A stretch of 64,000 nt of DNA from Halorubrum sp. GN11_10-6_MGM (GCF_005435165.1 NZ_SGUC01000007.1:1-64000); one strand, 5' to 3'. Positions 1 to 8,717 are shown, counted from the stretch's first letter. Notes: generated by a model not told the origin, from the letters alone. Numbers and translations: made by a program.

Positions 1-126
1 GCCCCGCACAGCCCCGCACCTCACGCCTCCCCAGCCTCGTCGGTCGCCGTCGCTTCGCTCGGCGACCGACTCCCTCGCGCGTGCTCCTCGCGCCCGCTGG
101 GCGCTCGGAGGCACGCGCCACCGCAG
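1..126 (-). repeat. Structured dispersed repeat, copy A (cut by window edge)
   Basis: This is the 5' half of the window's four-copy repeat family, read on the minus strand and cut by the window start. An outer stem pairs 77-83 with 112-118 (GCGCGTG/CACGCGC), extended by CTCC/GGAG. Inside it is a hairpin GCGCCC/GGGCGC (90-95 with 99-104). A second hairpin pairs 39-49 with 60-70 over 11 perfect base pairs. The block around 11-36 (GGCTGGGGAGG and GTGAGGTGCGG on the minus strand) is shared with copies B and C. The copy begins 44 nt after the aminopeptidase stop and on the same strand. A TATA-like stretch, TTATAAATAAA on the minus strand, lies just upstream at about 129-139. Confidence 0.85.
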
Positions 127-169
127 TTTTATTTATAATCAAACGCTCCCGTATCCGCGTCGGTCGCAC

Positions 170-1120
170 CTACGCTCTCGGCAGGTCGATCTCGTCGCCG
201 TCGGCGTACACTGTGGGGTCTCGGATGATGCCGTCGAGGTGGAGCGGCGCGTCGGTCTCGCCGCCGATGCCAGCGTCGTCGCCGATCGCGATGTGGACCG
301 TGCCGCCCGCCTTCTCGTCTAAGAGGACCGAGCCGACCAGTTCCTCGACGCCGACGTTGGTCCCGATGCCGAGTTCGGCGAGGTTGTACGCGGCGTCGCC
401 GACCGCCTCGGCGGCCGCCTCGACGTCGGCGCGGATCGCCTCGTCGTCTATCTCGGTCACGAACCCGTCCTCGACCTCGAAGGCGAGCGTCTGTCCCTCG
501 TCGAGCAGGCCGTGGGGCATCATCGTCCCGTCGACGACGAAGGTCCCGGTCGCTGTCTCGGGCGCGACGAACACCTCGCCGGCGGGGAGGTTCGAGAAGT
601 CGCCGGGCTCGCGGACCATCCCGGTGTCGGCGAGCCACTCGCGCTTGCCGATCCCGAACGTGATGTCGGTGCCTGCCGGCGCGGTGACCCTGACCTCTTC
701 GGCGTCGGCCACCTGGTCGAGCACGTCGTCGCAGGCGGCGTCGATCGCGGCGTAGTCGGCGTCGAGGCCGGTCGTGAACACCTCCTCCGTGATCCCCGGG
801 AGGGTCGCGCCGCGCGCGCCGGCGTCGCAGGCCGCGCCCCGGGCGCGGGTGTGGCTCAGGCTCTTCGTCGTCGGCGCGAGGAAGGCGTCGGCCTCCCGCA
901 TCGCGGCCGCGACCGGCGCCGGCGGTTCCGTCCCGTGCTGGTCCGCGGGCGGGTATCGCAGTATCGTCGCGTCGTCGGTGACCGCGCTCGCGGCCGCGTA
1001 CAGCGCCTCGCCGACGGCAACGCGCTCGTCGTCGGTGACGACGACGACGGACTCGTCGGGGGCGACGTTCAGGCACTGTTCGACCGCGGTCGACGCGGCG
1101 TCGGAGAGGTCGGCGACCAT
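170..1120 (-). CDS. Aminopeptidase, M29-like (thermophilic aminopeptidase family)
   Basis: The 316-residue protein is predicted to be a cytosolic metallo-aminopeptidase releasing N-terminal residues from peptides. The C-terminal half resembles M29 peptidases. It has a conserved LGIGTN segment, then GGTVHIAIGD, and near the end an HLDG motif whose His and Asp would be metal ligands, followed by a DPTVYADG strand. It is shorter than the roughly 400-residue bacterial M29 enzymes, so a divergent subfamily or a different activity on the same fold (the 2,5-dihydroxypyridine dioxygenase fold group is related) is possible. I chose the ATG at 1120 rather than the in-frame ATG 39 nt upstream because GGAGAG lies just before it and conserved sequence starts there. 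The gene is divergent from the GAPDH gene. Confidence 0.6.
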   Translation of the reverse strand: MVADLSDAASTAVEQCLNVAPDESVVVVTDDERVAVGEALYAAASAVTDDATILRYPPADQHGTEPPAPVAAAMREADAFLAPTTKSLSHTRARGAACDAGARGATLPGITEEVFTTGLDADYAAIDAACDDVLDQVADAEEVRVTAPAGTDITFGIGKREWLADTGMVREPGDFSNLPAGEVFVAPETATGTFVVDGTMMPHGLLDEGQTLAFEVEDGFVTEIDDEAIRADVEAAAEAVGDAAYNLAELGIGTNVGVEELVGSVLLDEKAGGTVHIAIGDDAGIGGETDAPLHLDGIIRDPTVYADGDEIDLPRA

Positions 1121-1230
1121 GTGCGACTCTCCGCCCGGCCGGGCGTTAGGCCTTGCCATCGCTGTTTTAACCCTATTCCGTAATTGAATTATTTACGTCC
1201 GGTGTCGCTCGCCGTCGAATTAACGGATCG

Positions 1231-1282
1231 ATTACTCGTGGGGTAGTTAATTTCGTTTTGCGTTGCTCGAAAAGATTATACC
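1231..1282 (+). promoter_or_regulatory. Promoter of the GAPDH gene with possible TrmB-like half sites
   Basis: A TATA-like element AAAGATTATACC ends about 24 nt before the GAPDH ATG, the spacing expected for a nearly leaderless haloarchaeal transcript. Upstream, at 1231-1250, is the imperfect inverted repeat ATTACT-N8-AGTTAAT. Its left half TACT matches half of the published Halobacterium TrmB site (TACT-N7/8-GAGTA), but the right half does not. The TATA box is clear by position. TrmB control is speculation. Confidence 0.45.
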
Positions 1283-1304
1283 AGTCCCCGAGCGACAGGG
1301 ACGT

Positions 1305-2372
1305 ATGACACGCGTGGGCGTCAACGGCTACGGTACGATCGGCAAGCGGGTCGCGGACGCCGTCGCGGCCCAGCCCGACATGGAGCTCGTCGGCGTGACG
1401 AAGGCGTCGCCGGACTACGGCGTCGAGGCCGCGGCTCGCCGGGGCTACGACCTGTACGCGGCGGTCGAGGACCGCACCGACGAGTTCGCGGCCGCGGGGG
1501 TAGAGCTCGCGGGCGCCCTCGGCGACCTGCTCGACGCGGTCGACGTGATCGTCGACTGCGCCCCGTCCGGCGTCGGCGAGCGCAACGCACCGGTCTACGA
1601 GGCCCACGACACGCCGGCGATCTTTCAGGGCGGGGAGGACGCCGCCGTCGCCGATGCCTCGTTCAACGCGCGCGCCCGGTTCGAGGCGGCCCAGGGTGCC
1701 GACTCCGTCCGCGTCGTCTCGTGTAACACGACCGCACTCTCCCGGCTGCTCGCCCCCCTCGACGAGGCGTACGGCGTCGAGAAGGCGCGCGTCACGCTCG
1801 TGCGCCGCGGCGGCGACCCGAACGAGACCGACCGCGGCCCGATAAACGACATCGTCCCCGACCCGGCGACGGTCCCCTCCCACCACGGCCCGGACGTCAA
1901 CGAGATCCTCCCCGACATCACGGTCGACACCGCGGCGCTGAAGGCCCCCGTGACGGCGATGCACACACACAGCGTCAACGTCACCCTGGAGACCGAGCCG
2001 GACCCGGCGGCCGTCCGCGACCTGCTCGCCGACGAGAGCCGGATCTTCCTCGTCCCGGAAGCCGCCGGTATCGACGGTGCGGGCGCACTCAAGGAGTACG
2101 CGGCCGACGCGGGGCGCTCCCGCGGCGACCTCTGGGAGAACTGCGTCTGGGAGGAGTCGATAAGCGTCACGGGCCGAGACCTCTACCTCTTCCAGAACGT
2201 CCACCAAGAGGCGGACGTCGTCCCCGAGAACGTCGACGCGATCCGCGCGATGACGACCGACGCCGATCCGGCGGAGTCGATAGCGCGCACGAACGAGACG
2301 CTCGGCGTCGGCCTCGACAGCCGGCTCGCCGACGGCGACCTCACTCGCGCGGAACTGCCGGCAGACGACTGA
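1305..2372 (+). CDS. gapII: Type II glyceraldehyde-3-phosphate dehydrogenase (archaeal, phosphorylating)
   Basis: The 355-residue cytosolic enzyme interconverts glyceraldehyde 3-phosphate plus phosphate and 1,3-bisphosphoglycerate using NAD(P). The N-terminal Rossmann motif [17 protein letters not shown] is typical of the archaeal enzyme. The segment [12 protein letters not shown] (about residue 140) holds the catalytic Cys. The segment [10 protein letters not shown] lies in the catalytic domain. Length is close to the family norm of 335-350. In Haloferax the type II enzyme serves gluconeogenesis while a bacterial-type GapI serves glycolysis, so a gluconeogenic role is likely by analogy. I chose the ATG at 1305 because the TATA box sits about 24 nt before it and similarity starts there. 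An earlier in-frame ATG at 1263 lies upstream of the TATA box. Confidence 0.93.
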   Translation: MTRVGVNGYGTIGKRVADAVAAQPDMELVGVTKASPDYGVEAAARRGYDLYAAVEDRTDEFAAAGVELAGALGDLLDAVDVIVDCAPSGVGERNAPVYEAHDTPAIFQGGEDAAVADASFNARARFEAAQGADSVRVVSCNTTALSRLLAPLDEAYGVEKARVTLVRRGGDPNETDRGPINDIVPDPATVPSHHGPDVNEILPDITVDTAALKAPVTAMHTHSVNVTLETEPDPAAVRDLLADESRIFLVPEAAGIDGAGALKEYAADAGRSRGDLWENCVWEESISVTGRDLYLFQNVHQEADVVPENVDAIRAMTTDADPAESIARTNETLGVGLDSRLADGDLTRAELPADD

Positions 2373-2424
2373 CGACCTCGCCGCCGCCGTCGTTCCGAAC
2401 CGTTCTACCGTCCGTCGACGGCGG

Positions 2425-2601
2425 TCACTCGCTCGGTCGCGTGACGAGGAACGTCCGTCCGCCCCGGCGTTCGAGGTGGACCTCGCTGCCGTCGACGCGG
2501 TTCGCCCGAATCCGGTCCGGGAGGCGCTCGGTTCGACAGTCGGTGACGTCCACGCGCGTCGGCGTCGCGTACCGCGGCCGGTCGACGGTGACTGCGCTCA
2601 T
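2425..2601 (-). CDS. Small haloarchaeal protein, 58 aa
   Basis: This is a 58-residue open frame from ATG at 2601 to TGA at 2425, starting MSAVTVDRPRYATPTRVDVT and ending LVTRPSE. A TATA-like CTTATAGG at about 2626-2633 lies about 26 nt before the start, as for a leaderless gene. Codon third positions are strongly G/C, as in neighbouring genes. The protein is mixed alpha/beta in character, with one Cys and no membrane segment. I do not recognise the family. The gene is convergent with the GAPDH gene. Confidence 0.65.
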   Translation of the reverse strand: MSAVTVDRPRYATPTRVDVTDCRTERLPDRIRANRVDGSEVHLERRGGRTFLVTRPSE

Positions 2602-2724
2602 ACACGGTTCTCCGGACGGAACGCCCCTATAAGCGAGCCATCCGCGGAGTGAAAGTGAAAGTAGACGGGTCCGAGTCGCTCTCGGCCGATTCGGGTCACC
2701 GCCGTCGTCGTCCGGGTCGCCGGG

Positions 2725-3024
2725 CTACCGCCGGAGGCCGGTCGCCTCGTCGTCCTCGACGAACCGCACGGTGAAGTAGTCGTAGCCGCCGTAGGCGGCG
2801 TCGAGCGCGCCCATCCACCAGTTCCACCGCTCGACCAGCGAGGAGTCGTCCGGGGCGTCCTCCAGGTGACCGATCACCCCCGTCACGGTCAGTCCGTGGC
2901 CGCGGTCCTCGGAGGGGCGGCCGGAGTCGACGAGGTCGCGGGCCGCCCGCGAGACCGCGCGCCGCTCGGCCTCGGTCCCGCCGAACTCGGCTTCGAGCGC
3001 GCGTTCGAGGCGCTGTCTGTCCAT
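2725..3024 (-). CDS. Haloarchaeal conserved hypothetical protein, 99 aa
   Basis: The 99-residue acidic soluble protein has an N-terminal helical part (RQRLERALEAEFGG) and a C-terminal part rich in aromatics (WNWWMGALDAAYGGYDYF). It has no membrane segment, signal peptide or metal motif. A TATA-like CTCATATACC lies about 24 nt upstream of the ATG, which supports this start. It is the third of a run of minus-strand genes downstream of the metal ATPase, but gaps of over 100 bp make one operon uncertain. I do not know a function. Confidence 0.7.
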   Translation of the reverse strand: MDRQRLERALEAEFGGTEAERRAVSRAARDLVDSGRPSEDRGHGLTVTGVIGHLEDAPDDSSLVERWNWWMGALDAAYGGYDYFTVRFVEDDEATGLRR

Positions 3025-3133
3025 GGACGTGCTAGGCGCCGCGGGTATATGAGTCGCGTGATAGGGGGTGTCACATCCGGTGTCGCCGACGCGGCCCGGG
3101 CGTTCTGTTCTCCCCGCCGGGCGCGCGACCGAC

Positions 3134-4120
3134 TCACAGCCGCGCGGCGAGCGCCAGAAAGAGGAACGAAAACGGCGCCGAGAGCAGCGCCAGCGCCAGT
3201 CCGCCCGCCCCCTCGCCGGCCGCGACGGCCATCAGCAGCCCGACGACAAGCGAGGACGACCCGAGCACGGCGAGGGTGAGCCGCTCCGGGACGCTCGCGC
3301 GGTCCGGCCCGTCGCTCTCGGCGAGCACCGCGTCGAGCGTCGATTCGACCTCGTCGGCGCGGTCGTTCGGGACGAACAGCCACGGCGTCGACCGGTACCA
3401 CGCGTTGCCGCGGTAGGCGAGCAGGAAGACGGTCGTCCACGGGAGGTCGATCCGCCGCGTCCGGACGACCGACCCGAGGTCGTCGCTGCGCGTCCGGTCG
3501 TAGAGCGGATACGTCCGCTCGACGGTCGCCGTCGCCGGATCGAGTCGAACGGTGCCGCCCTCGGACTGCGAGACCGCCGGAACGAACCAGACCAGCCAGA
3601 ACAGCGGCCACAGCGACGTGAGAAAGTCGGCGGGGACGACGAGGAAGGGCACGGCCGCGGCGACCGCACCCGCGACGGTCCAGCCCGGGCGCAGCGACGC
3701 CACCCCGTCGCGCAGTCGCTCGACCGACCAGCGTCCGGCCGTCGACTGGTGATACACCGCGTACAGCGTCGGCACGAGGGCCACGAGGACCGCGGCGAGG
3801 ACCACCACGCCGAGCGCGACCGTCCCGCCGTCCACGCTCGGGAGGGTACCGCTCCCGCGGACCGCGTCCGTCACCAACGCGACCCCCATGGCACCGAAGA
3901 CGACGGCGACGCCACCGAGGATCGTCACCGTCGCGCCCGTCCCGAGCGACCTGAGCCGGTCGTATCGCACCGGTCCCCATTCGACGGCGCGGCTCTCGTC
4001 GTCGCGGGCCGGCCCGTCGCTCTCGACGGTCGCATCATCGACGGTCGCATCATCGACGGTCGCGTCGTCGACGGTCGCGCCGTCAACGGCGTCGCCGGCG
4101 GTCCCGCTCTCGGAGGGCAT
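3134..4120 (-). CDS. Integral membrane protein with acidic repeat-containing N-terminus
   Basis: The 328-residue protein begins with about 45 residues of acidic low complexity built from the repeated pentapeptide VDDAT. Hydrophobic helices follow at about residues 59-80 (TVTILGGVAVVFGAMGVALV), 95-115, 140-185 and near the C-terminus. Between the last pairs lies a soluble section (TATVERTYPLYDRTRSDD) reminiscent of small PH-like or DUF domains in haloarchaeal membrane proteins. A TATA-like GTTTATGC lies about 26 nt before the ATG. There are no catalytic motifs and I cannot assign a function. Confidence 0.75.
   Translation of the reverse strand: MPSESGTAGDAVDGATVDDATVDDATVDDATVESDGPARDDESRAVEWGPVRYDRLRSLGTGATVTILGGVAVVFGAMGVALVTDAVRGSGTLPSVDGGTVALGVVVLAAVLVALVPTLYAVYHQSTAGRWSVERLRDGVASLRPGWTVAGAVAAAVPFLVVPADFLTSLWPLFWLVWFVPAVSQSEGGTVRLDPATATVERTYPLYDRTRSDDLGSVVRTRRIDLPWTTVFLLAYRGNAWYRSTPWLFVPNDRADEVESTLDAVLAESDGPDRASVPERLTLAVLGSSSLVVGLLMAVAAGEGAGGLALALLSAPFSFLFLALAARL
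4026..4085. repeat. Four 15-bp tandem repeats in a coding region
   Basis: The unit GACGGTCGCATCATC occurs twice exactly and twice with changes confined mainly to the last bases. It encodes the VDDAT pentapeptides at the N-terminus of the membrane protein, so the reading frame is preserved. The short period suggests replication slippage and possible length variation between strains. Confidence 0.85.
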
Positions 4121-4185
4121 ACCGGCCCGTTACCGTCGTTTCGGCATAAACGTGCGGGCGGGTCGCCGTCGCGGTGTCCGGGCCG

Positions 4186-6609
4186 CTACGCGCCCGACCC
4201 GTCGGCCTCCCTGTCCGCTTCGGGCGGCTCCGCGGGCTCGACGCTCCCGAGCCGGAGCGCGTTCCCGGTGACGCCGAGGCTCATCCCCATGTCGCCGACG
4301 ACGACGGCCATCGCGACGCTCACGTAGCCGAGCGGAGCGCCCGCGGCGAGCAGCGCCTTCACGGCGAGCGAGGCGCCGATGTTCGTCCGGATCGTCGAAC
4401 TCGCGCGCGAGGAGAGGTCCACGACGTAGGGGAGCCGCGTCAGGTCGTCGGCCATCAGCGCCACGTCCGCGGTCTCGATGGCGGTGTCGGCCCCGGCGGC
4501 GCCCATCGCGATCCCCACGTCCGCGGCCGCGAGCGCGGGGGCGTCGTTGATCCCGTCGCCGACCATCGCGACGCCGCCCTCCGTCTCGTCGCTCAGCTCG
4601 CGCACCGCGTCGACCTTCTCCTCCGGAAGCAGTTCCGCGCGCACCTCGTCGACGCCGACCGACTCGCCGATCGCCCGCGCGGTGCGCTCGTTGTCGCCCG
4701 TGAGCATCGCGACGCGGTCGATCCCGAGATCGTGGAGCCGGTCGACGACCCACGCGGCCTCCGGCCTGACCGTGTCCGCGACGGCGATGACGCCCTCCAG
4801 TTCCGTTTCGGTCCCGACGAGGACGACCGTCTTCCCCTCGCTCTGGAGCCGGGGGATCGTCTCGCTCGTCAGGTCGAGGTACTCGCCGTGGTCGCAGGAC
4901 TCGGGGTCGGCGACGGCAGTCGAACCGCCGGCGGTGCTCGCCCCGCGCACCGTCCCGCCGTCAGAGCGGACGTGGGCGTGGCTCAGGTCGAAGCCGAGCT
5001 CCTCGAACAGCGAGGGCTTGCCGGCGTAGTGGGTCTCGCCGTCGAGGTCCGCGCGGACGCCCTCGCCCGCGAGCGCCTCGAAGTCGGCGACGTCGACGCC
5101 GTCGGTCGCCCCTTCGGCGCCGTCTGGCCTCCCGGCGCCGGTCTCTTCGCCCCGCGCCACGATCGCCGCCGCGACCGGGTGTTCGCTCCGGCGTTCGAGG
5201 GCGGTCGCGCACGCGAGCACGTCGTCCGCGTCGCGGCCGCCGAGGGGGACCACGTCGGTCACCGACAGCTCGCCGCGCGTGAGCGTCCCCGTCTTGTCGA
5301 GCGCGACGGTGTCGACGTCGCCCGCCGCCTCTAGGTGTTCGCCGCCCTTGATCAGGACGCCGTTGCGGGCGGCCGCCGTCACCCCGGAGACGACGCTGAC
5401 GGGCGTCGAGATGACGAACGCGCACGGACACGCGACGACGAGCAGCGTGAGTCCGCGGACGAACCACGTCTCCGCGCCGCCGCCGACGAGGATCGGCCCG
5501 AGCGCCGCCGTGGCGACCGCGCCGACCACGACGATCGGGGTGTAGACGCTCGCGAAGCGGTCGACGAACCGCTCGGCGCGCGTCTCCTCGCCGTTCGCGG
5601 CCTCGACGAGCTCGACGACGCGCGCGATCGTCGACTCCTCGGCGGGGGCGGTCGCCTCGATCTCCAGATATCCCTCCTCGTTGATCGAGCCGGCGTACAC
5701 CTCGTCGCCGGGCGCCTTCTCGGCGGGGACGGACTCGCCGGTGATCGGGGACTCGTCGACCGCGCCGGAGCCCTCGCGGACGACGCCGTCGAGGGGGACG
5801 CGCTCGCCGGGGCGCACCGCCAGCCGCTCGCCGGCCGCGACCGCCTCGGCGGGGACCGTCTCCTCCGCGCCGTCGCGGATCACGACCGCCTCGTCGGGCG
5901 ACAGCTCCACCAGCTCGCGGAGGGACGTGCGCGCCCGGTCGATGGAGTAGCGTTCGAGCAGCTCGGCGACCGAGAACAGCACCGCGAGCGTCGCCGCCTC
6001 GAACGGGAGGTCGACGAGCAGCGCCGCGACGACGCCGACGCTCATCAGCAGGTCGATGTCGAGGCTCAGCCCGCGCAGCGAGTAGAAGCCGTTCCGGAGG
6101 ATCGGCGGCCCGGCGGCCGCGACCGCGAGCAGGTACGCGACGGACGCGCCGGTGACGGCCCACGGGCCGAGGAAGCCGACGCCCTCGACAGTTGCGAACG
6201 TCGGGTCGAGGCCGGGAAGCAGCCACTCTAGGACGAGCCCGACCGCGAGGAAGACGCCGCCGACCGCGGTCGCGATCGCTCGCGGGCTCGTGAACAGGTC
6301 GTCGGCGACGCCGTCGGACTCCGCGTCGGCGACCGCGTAGCCGGCGCCCTCGACCGCGGCCGTCAGCGCCTCGACGTCGGTCCGGTCCGGGTCGTACGTG
6401 ACGACGACGACGCCAGTTGTCGGTCGGGTGTCCACCGACAGGACGCCCTCGCGGTCGAGCGCGCCCTCGACCTTCCCGGCGCACGACGAGCAGTCCATCT
6501 CCGGCACCGCGAGCCGGAGCCGCGCGCCGTCGGCGTCCGCGCTCGGCCCGTCGCTAGGAGGGACAGTCGCCCCGCGGCCGGGGCCGTCCGATTCGTGTGA
6601 GTCGCTCAT
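4186..6609 (-). CDS. zntA: P1B-type heavy-metal-transporting ATPase (Zn/Cd/Pb type)
   Basis: The 807-residue membrane pump probably exports divalent soft metals (Zn, Cd, Pb) using ATP. The order of domains is a cytosolic HMA domain with DCSSC (Cys40, Cys43), membrane helices, the actuator domain with TGES, the membrane CPC motif (Cys394-Pro395-Cys396), the phosphorylation motif DKTGTLT (Asp438), the nucleotide-domain motif SEHPVA, the GDGINDAPAL hinge, and the last two helices. The last helices carry a Lys in SLAVKALL and VVGDMG (a DxG site). CPC plus the Lys and DxG mark subgroup P1B-2 rather than a copper pump, though HMA-containing haloarchaeal pumps are sometimes annotated as copper. An extra His/Cys-poor insert lies between the phosphorylation and hinge motifs. 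The ATG at 6609 has a TATA box about 24 nt upstream. Confidence 0.9.
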   Translation of the reverse strand: MSDSHESDGPGRGATVPPSDGPSADADGARLRLAVPEMDCSSCAGKVEGALDREGVLSVDTRPTTGVVVVTYDPDRTDVEALTAAVEGAGYAVADAESDGVADDLFTSPRAIATAVGGVFLAVGLVLEWLLPGLDPTFATVEGVGFLGPWAVTGASVAYLLAVAAAGPPILRNGFYSLRGLSLDIDLLMSVGVVAALLVDLPFEAATLAVLFSVAELLERYSIDRARTSLRELVELSPDEAVVIRDGAEETVPAEAVAAGERLAVRPGERVPLDGVVREGSGAVDESPITGESVPAEKAPGDEVYAGSINEEGYLEIEATAPAEESTIARVVELVEAANGEETRAERFVDRFASVYTPIVVVGAVATAALGPILVGGGAETWFVRGLTLLVVACPCAFVISTPVSVVSGVTAAARNGVLIKGGEHLEAAGDVDTVALDKTGTLTRGELSVTDVVPLGGRDADDVLACATALERRSEHPVAAAIVARGEETGAGRPDGAEGATDGVDVADFEALAGEGVRADLDGETHYAGKPSLFEELGFDLSHAHVRSDGGTVRGASTAGGSTAVADPESCDHGEYLDLTSETIPRLQSEGKTVVLVGTETELEGVIAVADTVRPEAAWVVDRLHDLGIDRVAMLTGDNERTARAIGESVGVDEVRAELLPEEKVDAVRELSDETEGGVAMVGDGINDAPALAAADVGIAMGAAGADTAIETADVALMADDLTRLPYVVDLSSRASSTIRTNIGASLAVKALLAAGAPLGYVSVAMAVVVGDMGMSLGVTGNALRLGSVEPAEPPEADREADGSGA

Positions 6610-6630
6610 TGGATGCCTCTATCCGCCACA

Positions 6631-6648
6631 CAGTTATTAATCCAACTG
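6631..6648 (-). promoter_or_regulatory. TATA box of the metal ATPase gene inside an inverted repeat
   Basis: The minus-strand TATA (GGATTAATAACTG) lies about 24 nt before the ATPase start. It sits between inverted arms CAGTT and AACTG (CAGTT-N8-AACTG). A repressor bound here would block TBP, which suits metal-responsive ArsR/SmtB or similar control. No regulator gene is adjacent, so the operator role is inferred from position alone. Confidence 0.5.
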
Positions 6649-6746
6649 CCATTCTCACGGCCCGATTTATAAGATATTATTAAAAATAAACTCTAGAATA
6701 CTAAAACACCCGCGAGTATTTACCCCTCGGTCGGCTACCCCGGCGC

Positions 6747-7109
6747 ATGACTGATTGGCGCGCGGTCGGCTACGGATTCGTCGTGATGCTGATCGCCGGG
6801 CTGTTGGCGACGTTCGTCCCGGTCGTCGGTCACGTCGGCGCCGGGCTCATCGGCGGGTTCGTCGCGGGCTACGTCGCCGGCGGCGGGCTCTTCTCCGGCT
6901 TCTGGCACGGCCTGCTGGCGGGGTCGGTGAGCGGCGTCGTCGTCACGCTGCTGCTCGCCGCGTTCGGCGGGCTCGTCGGCTTGGCCGGCGGCCCGCTCGG
7001 GAGCCTGCTCGGCGGCGCCGGAGTGCTGGTCGTCGGGCTGTTCCTGACGCTCCTGTTCGCGGTCGACTCGGCGCTCGCGGGCGCGGTCGGCGGCGTTCTG
7101 GGGGAGTAA
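6747..7109 (+). CDS. DUF5518-like small membrane protein
   Basis: The 120-residue protein is almost wholly hydrophobic with about four helices: residues 7-27, 30-50 (glycine-rich GAGLIGGFVAGYVAGGG), 56-78 and 85-115. The layout and Gly-rich second helix match haloarchaeal DUF5518 proteins, whose function is unknown. It is divergent from the metal ATPase across a 137-bp AT-rich intergenic region. A TATA-like GAGTATTTACC sits about 25 nt before the ATG. Co-regulation with the ATPase is possible but not shown. Confidence 0.75.
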   Translation: MTDWRAVGYGFVVMLIAGLLATFVPVVGHVGAGLIGGFVAGYVAGGGLFSGFWHGLLAGSVSGVVVTLLLAAFGGLVGLAGGPLGSLLGGAGVLVVGLFLTLLFAVDSALAGAVGGVLGE

Positions 7110-7164
7110 ACGCGTTTTTCTGGAATGTCGGCAGTGAGAGAGTCGAAAGCGGGAGCCTTGTCAC

Positions 7165-7412
7165 TGGCGCGCGCCTCCGAGTGGCCGCCGAAGGCGGCCG
7201 CGAGGAGCGCCGCGCGAGGGAGTCGCTCACTCGGAGCGAAGCGGAGAGTGAGCGACGAGGTTGGGGAGGTGTGAGGTGCGGTTGCTGTGCGGGGTGGGAC
7301 TCAAAGGGGCAGTCGGCTCCGGGAAGACGGCCGACGTAAGCACCGCAGCGAACGGAGTGAGCGAGGAGCGCAGCGAGGCCCTCGACCGGAGCCGACTGGG
7401 GCTTTGGAGGCG
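7165..7412 (+). repeat. Structured dispersed repeat, copy B (full length)
   Basis: This complete copy fills most of the 443-bp gap between two convergent genes. From 5' to 3': an outer GC-rich stem (CGCGC near 7169 with GCGCG near 7213), a hairpin GGCCGCC/GGCGGCC (7183-7189 with 7193-7199), an 11-bp perfect hairpin (7222-7232 with 7246-7256), and the conserved block GGTGTGAGGTGCGG. Then come a second conserved block GGGTGGGA-TCAAAGGGGC, a 12-bp perfect long-range stem AGTCGGCTCCGG/CCGGAGCCGACT (7311-7322 with 7386-7397), and the closing block CTGGGGCTTTGG. Stem sequences differ from copies A and C but remain self-complementary. The rest of the gap (7413-7552) holds TATA-like stretches but no gene I can support. 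Confidence 0.88.
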
Positions 7413-7552
7413 TTCACCGCTGATCCACCGGCAGCAGTTTATAACTGGCCGGGTGAGGGTTTTGAGAGATCCGTCACTACGGGGGCAGCAACGTTTTATA
7501 AAAGGATGACCGGAACGACACCGGAACTGCCAACTCCGCGAGCGGCTACTTT

Positions 7553-8026
7553 TTAAGCGCTCTCGACGGCGTCGAGGACCGCCTGGTAGTCCGGCTCGTT
7601 CGTCGGGTCGTCGGCGACCCAGTCGTAGACGATCTCGCCGTCGTCGTCGATCACGAACACCGCCCGGTTGGCGATGCCGTGGAGGCCGAGGTCGGCGATG
7701 TCCATCTCCAGCCCGTACGCGCGGATCGCGTCGCCGGCCATGTCGCTCACGAGGTCGAACTCGATCCCGTGCTCCTCGCGGAACGCGCCCTGCGAGAACG
7801 GCGAGTCGGCGCTGATCCCGAACAGCGTCGCGCCCGCGTCCTCGAACGCGTCGGCGCGCTCCTGAAACGCGATCATCTCGTTCGTACACGGCGGCGTGAA
7901 CGCGCCGGGGAAGAAGGCTAACACGACCGGCCCCTCGCCGAGCTGCTCGTCGAGGTCGAACGGCTCGTGGTCGCTCGTCCCGACCGTCGCGGTGAACGTG
8001 GGTGCGGCGTCGCCTGTGGATACCAT
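7553..8026 (-). CDS. Peroxiredoxin (AhpC/TSA, Bcp/AhpE-like)
   Basis: The 157-residue thioredoxin-fold protein is a predicted cytosolic thiol peroxidase reducing H2O2 and organic hydroperoxides. The peroxidatic Cys lies in FFPGAFTPPCTNEM (PxxxTxxC signature), with a conserved Arg near GIANRAVFVID. No clear resolving Cys is visible, suggesting a 1-Cys type relying on an external thiol. I place the start at the ATG at 8026 rather than 8050. A TATA-like AAGCCTTTTGG overlaps the upstream ATG and sits about 26 nt before 8026, and family similarity begins after it. Confidence 0.9.
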   Translation of the reverse strand: MVSTGDAAPTFTATVGTSDHEPFDLDEQLGEGPVVLAFFPGAFTPPCTNEMIAFQERADAFEDAGATLFGISADSPFSQGAFREEHGIEFDLVSDMAGDAIRAYGLEMDIADLGLHGIANRAVFVIDDDGEIVYDWVADDPTNEPDYQAVLDAVESA

Positions 8027-8132
8027 CGCAAATTGGTACGGCCGAATCATCCAAAAGGCTTGTCGCGACCCCGTTCGGTGCCGGTATCGATGCGGCGCGT
8101 CTCGGGCCGGGCGGCCCGAGAGCGGTCGGCGA

Positions 8133-8636
8133 TCACTCCCGGTCGAGGTACTCCTGCTGGATCGCGACGATCTCGGAGGAGTCCTCGCAGTCGGCGTACC
8201 GCCGGAGCGGCTCGTCGTTGAGTTCGAGGAACGTCTCGCCCCACGTGAACTTCGCCAAAATCCGCTCGGCGTGGTCGCGCTCGCCGAGAATGGCCAGCGC
8301 GGCCGCGAACGCCTCGACCGTCGTGAGCTTCATCGGGCGCCCGAAGTTCACCGGGTTCGCGGCGACGAGGTACGGCAGCGCTCGGTGTTCGCCGGGCAGC
8401 GAGAACATCTTCTCGCCGGCCGACTCCCACGAGCAATCGAGCGCGACCAGCGCGTTCTCGCGGGCGATGTCGGCGTCCGCGGGCGAGAGCGCCCGCTCCG
8501 CGTGGGGGTTGAGCACGACCCCGTACGGCGTCGCGCGGTCCGAGCGGTGAAGCTCGGCGAGGTCGAACCGCGCGAGCTTCCGGGCCGTACACTTGTCGGG
8601 GTCGTCGTCGCCCTCGTACCGGACGTGGAGGTCCAC
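8133..8636 (-). CDS. tsr3: Tsr3-like 18S/16S rRNA aminocarboxypropyltransferase (DUF367)
   Basis: The 167-residue SPOUT-like enzyme transfers the 3-amino-3-carboxypropyl group of S-adenosylmethionine to a hypermodified uridine in the small-subunit rRNA decoding region. Family hallmarks visible are [11 protein letters not shown] near the N-terminus, [22 protein letters not shown], and the motif [17 protein letters not shown] that lines the cofactor site, followed by [12 protein letters not shown]. Length fits archaeal members. It is divergent from no gene and follows a small protein gene on the same strand. Confidence 0.92.
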   Translation of the reverse strand: MDLHVRYEGDDDPDKCTARKLARFDLAELHRSDRATPYGVVLNPHAERALSPADADIARENALVALDCSWESAGEKMFSLPGEHRALPYLVAANPVNFGRPMKLTTVEAFAAALAILGERDHAERILAKFTWGETFLELNDEPLRRYADCEDSSEIVAIQQEYLDRE

Positions 8637-8684
8637 ACCCCGGGTTCGGCGGAGTCGCCTATAAGCCGTGCGGACGGGGGGAAC

Positions 8685-8717
8685 AAAAAAAATGGGCGGA
8701 ACCGCGGTCCGCCGCCC
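8685..8717 (-). terminator. Hairpin plus T8 terminator for the minus strand
   Basis: Read on the minus strand, a stem GGGCGG/CCGCCC (8712-8717 with 8694-8699) with a 12-nt loop is followed by a run of eight T (8685-8692). It lies directly after the stop of the 36-residue ORF. Archaeal termination mainly needs the T-tract, and the hairpin adds weight. Confidence 0.55.

Noticed and set aside
7165-7412. Repeat copies as CRISPR or insertion sequences
   Set aside because: There is no regular repeat-spacer pattern, no transposase frame and no terminal inverted repeat with target duplication visible around the copies.
7440-7552. A gene in the AT-rich stretch after repeat copy B
   Set aside because: Short frames exist, but none has a haloarchaeal amino acid composition; TATA-like stretches may simply serve termination or an unseen transcript.
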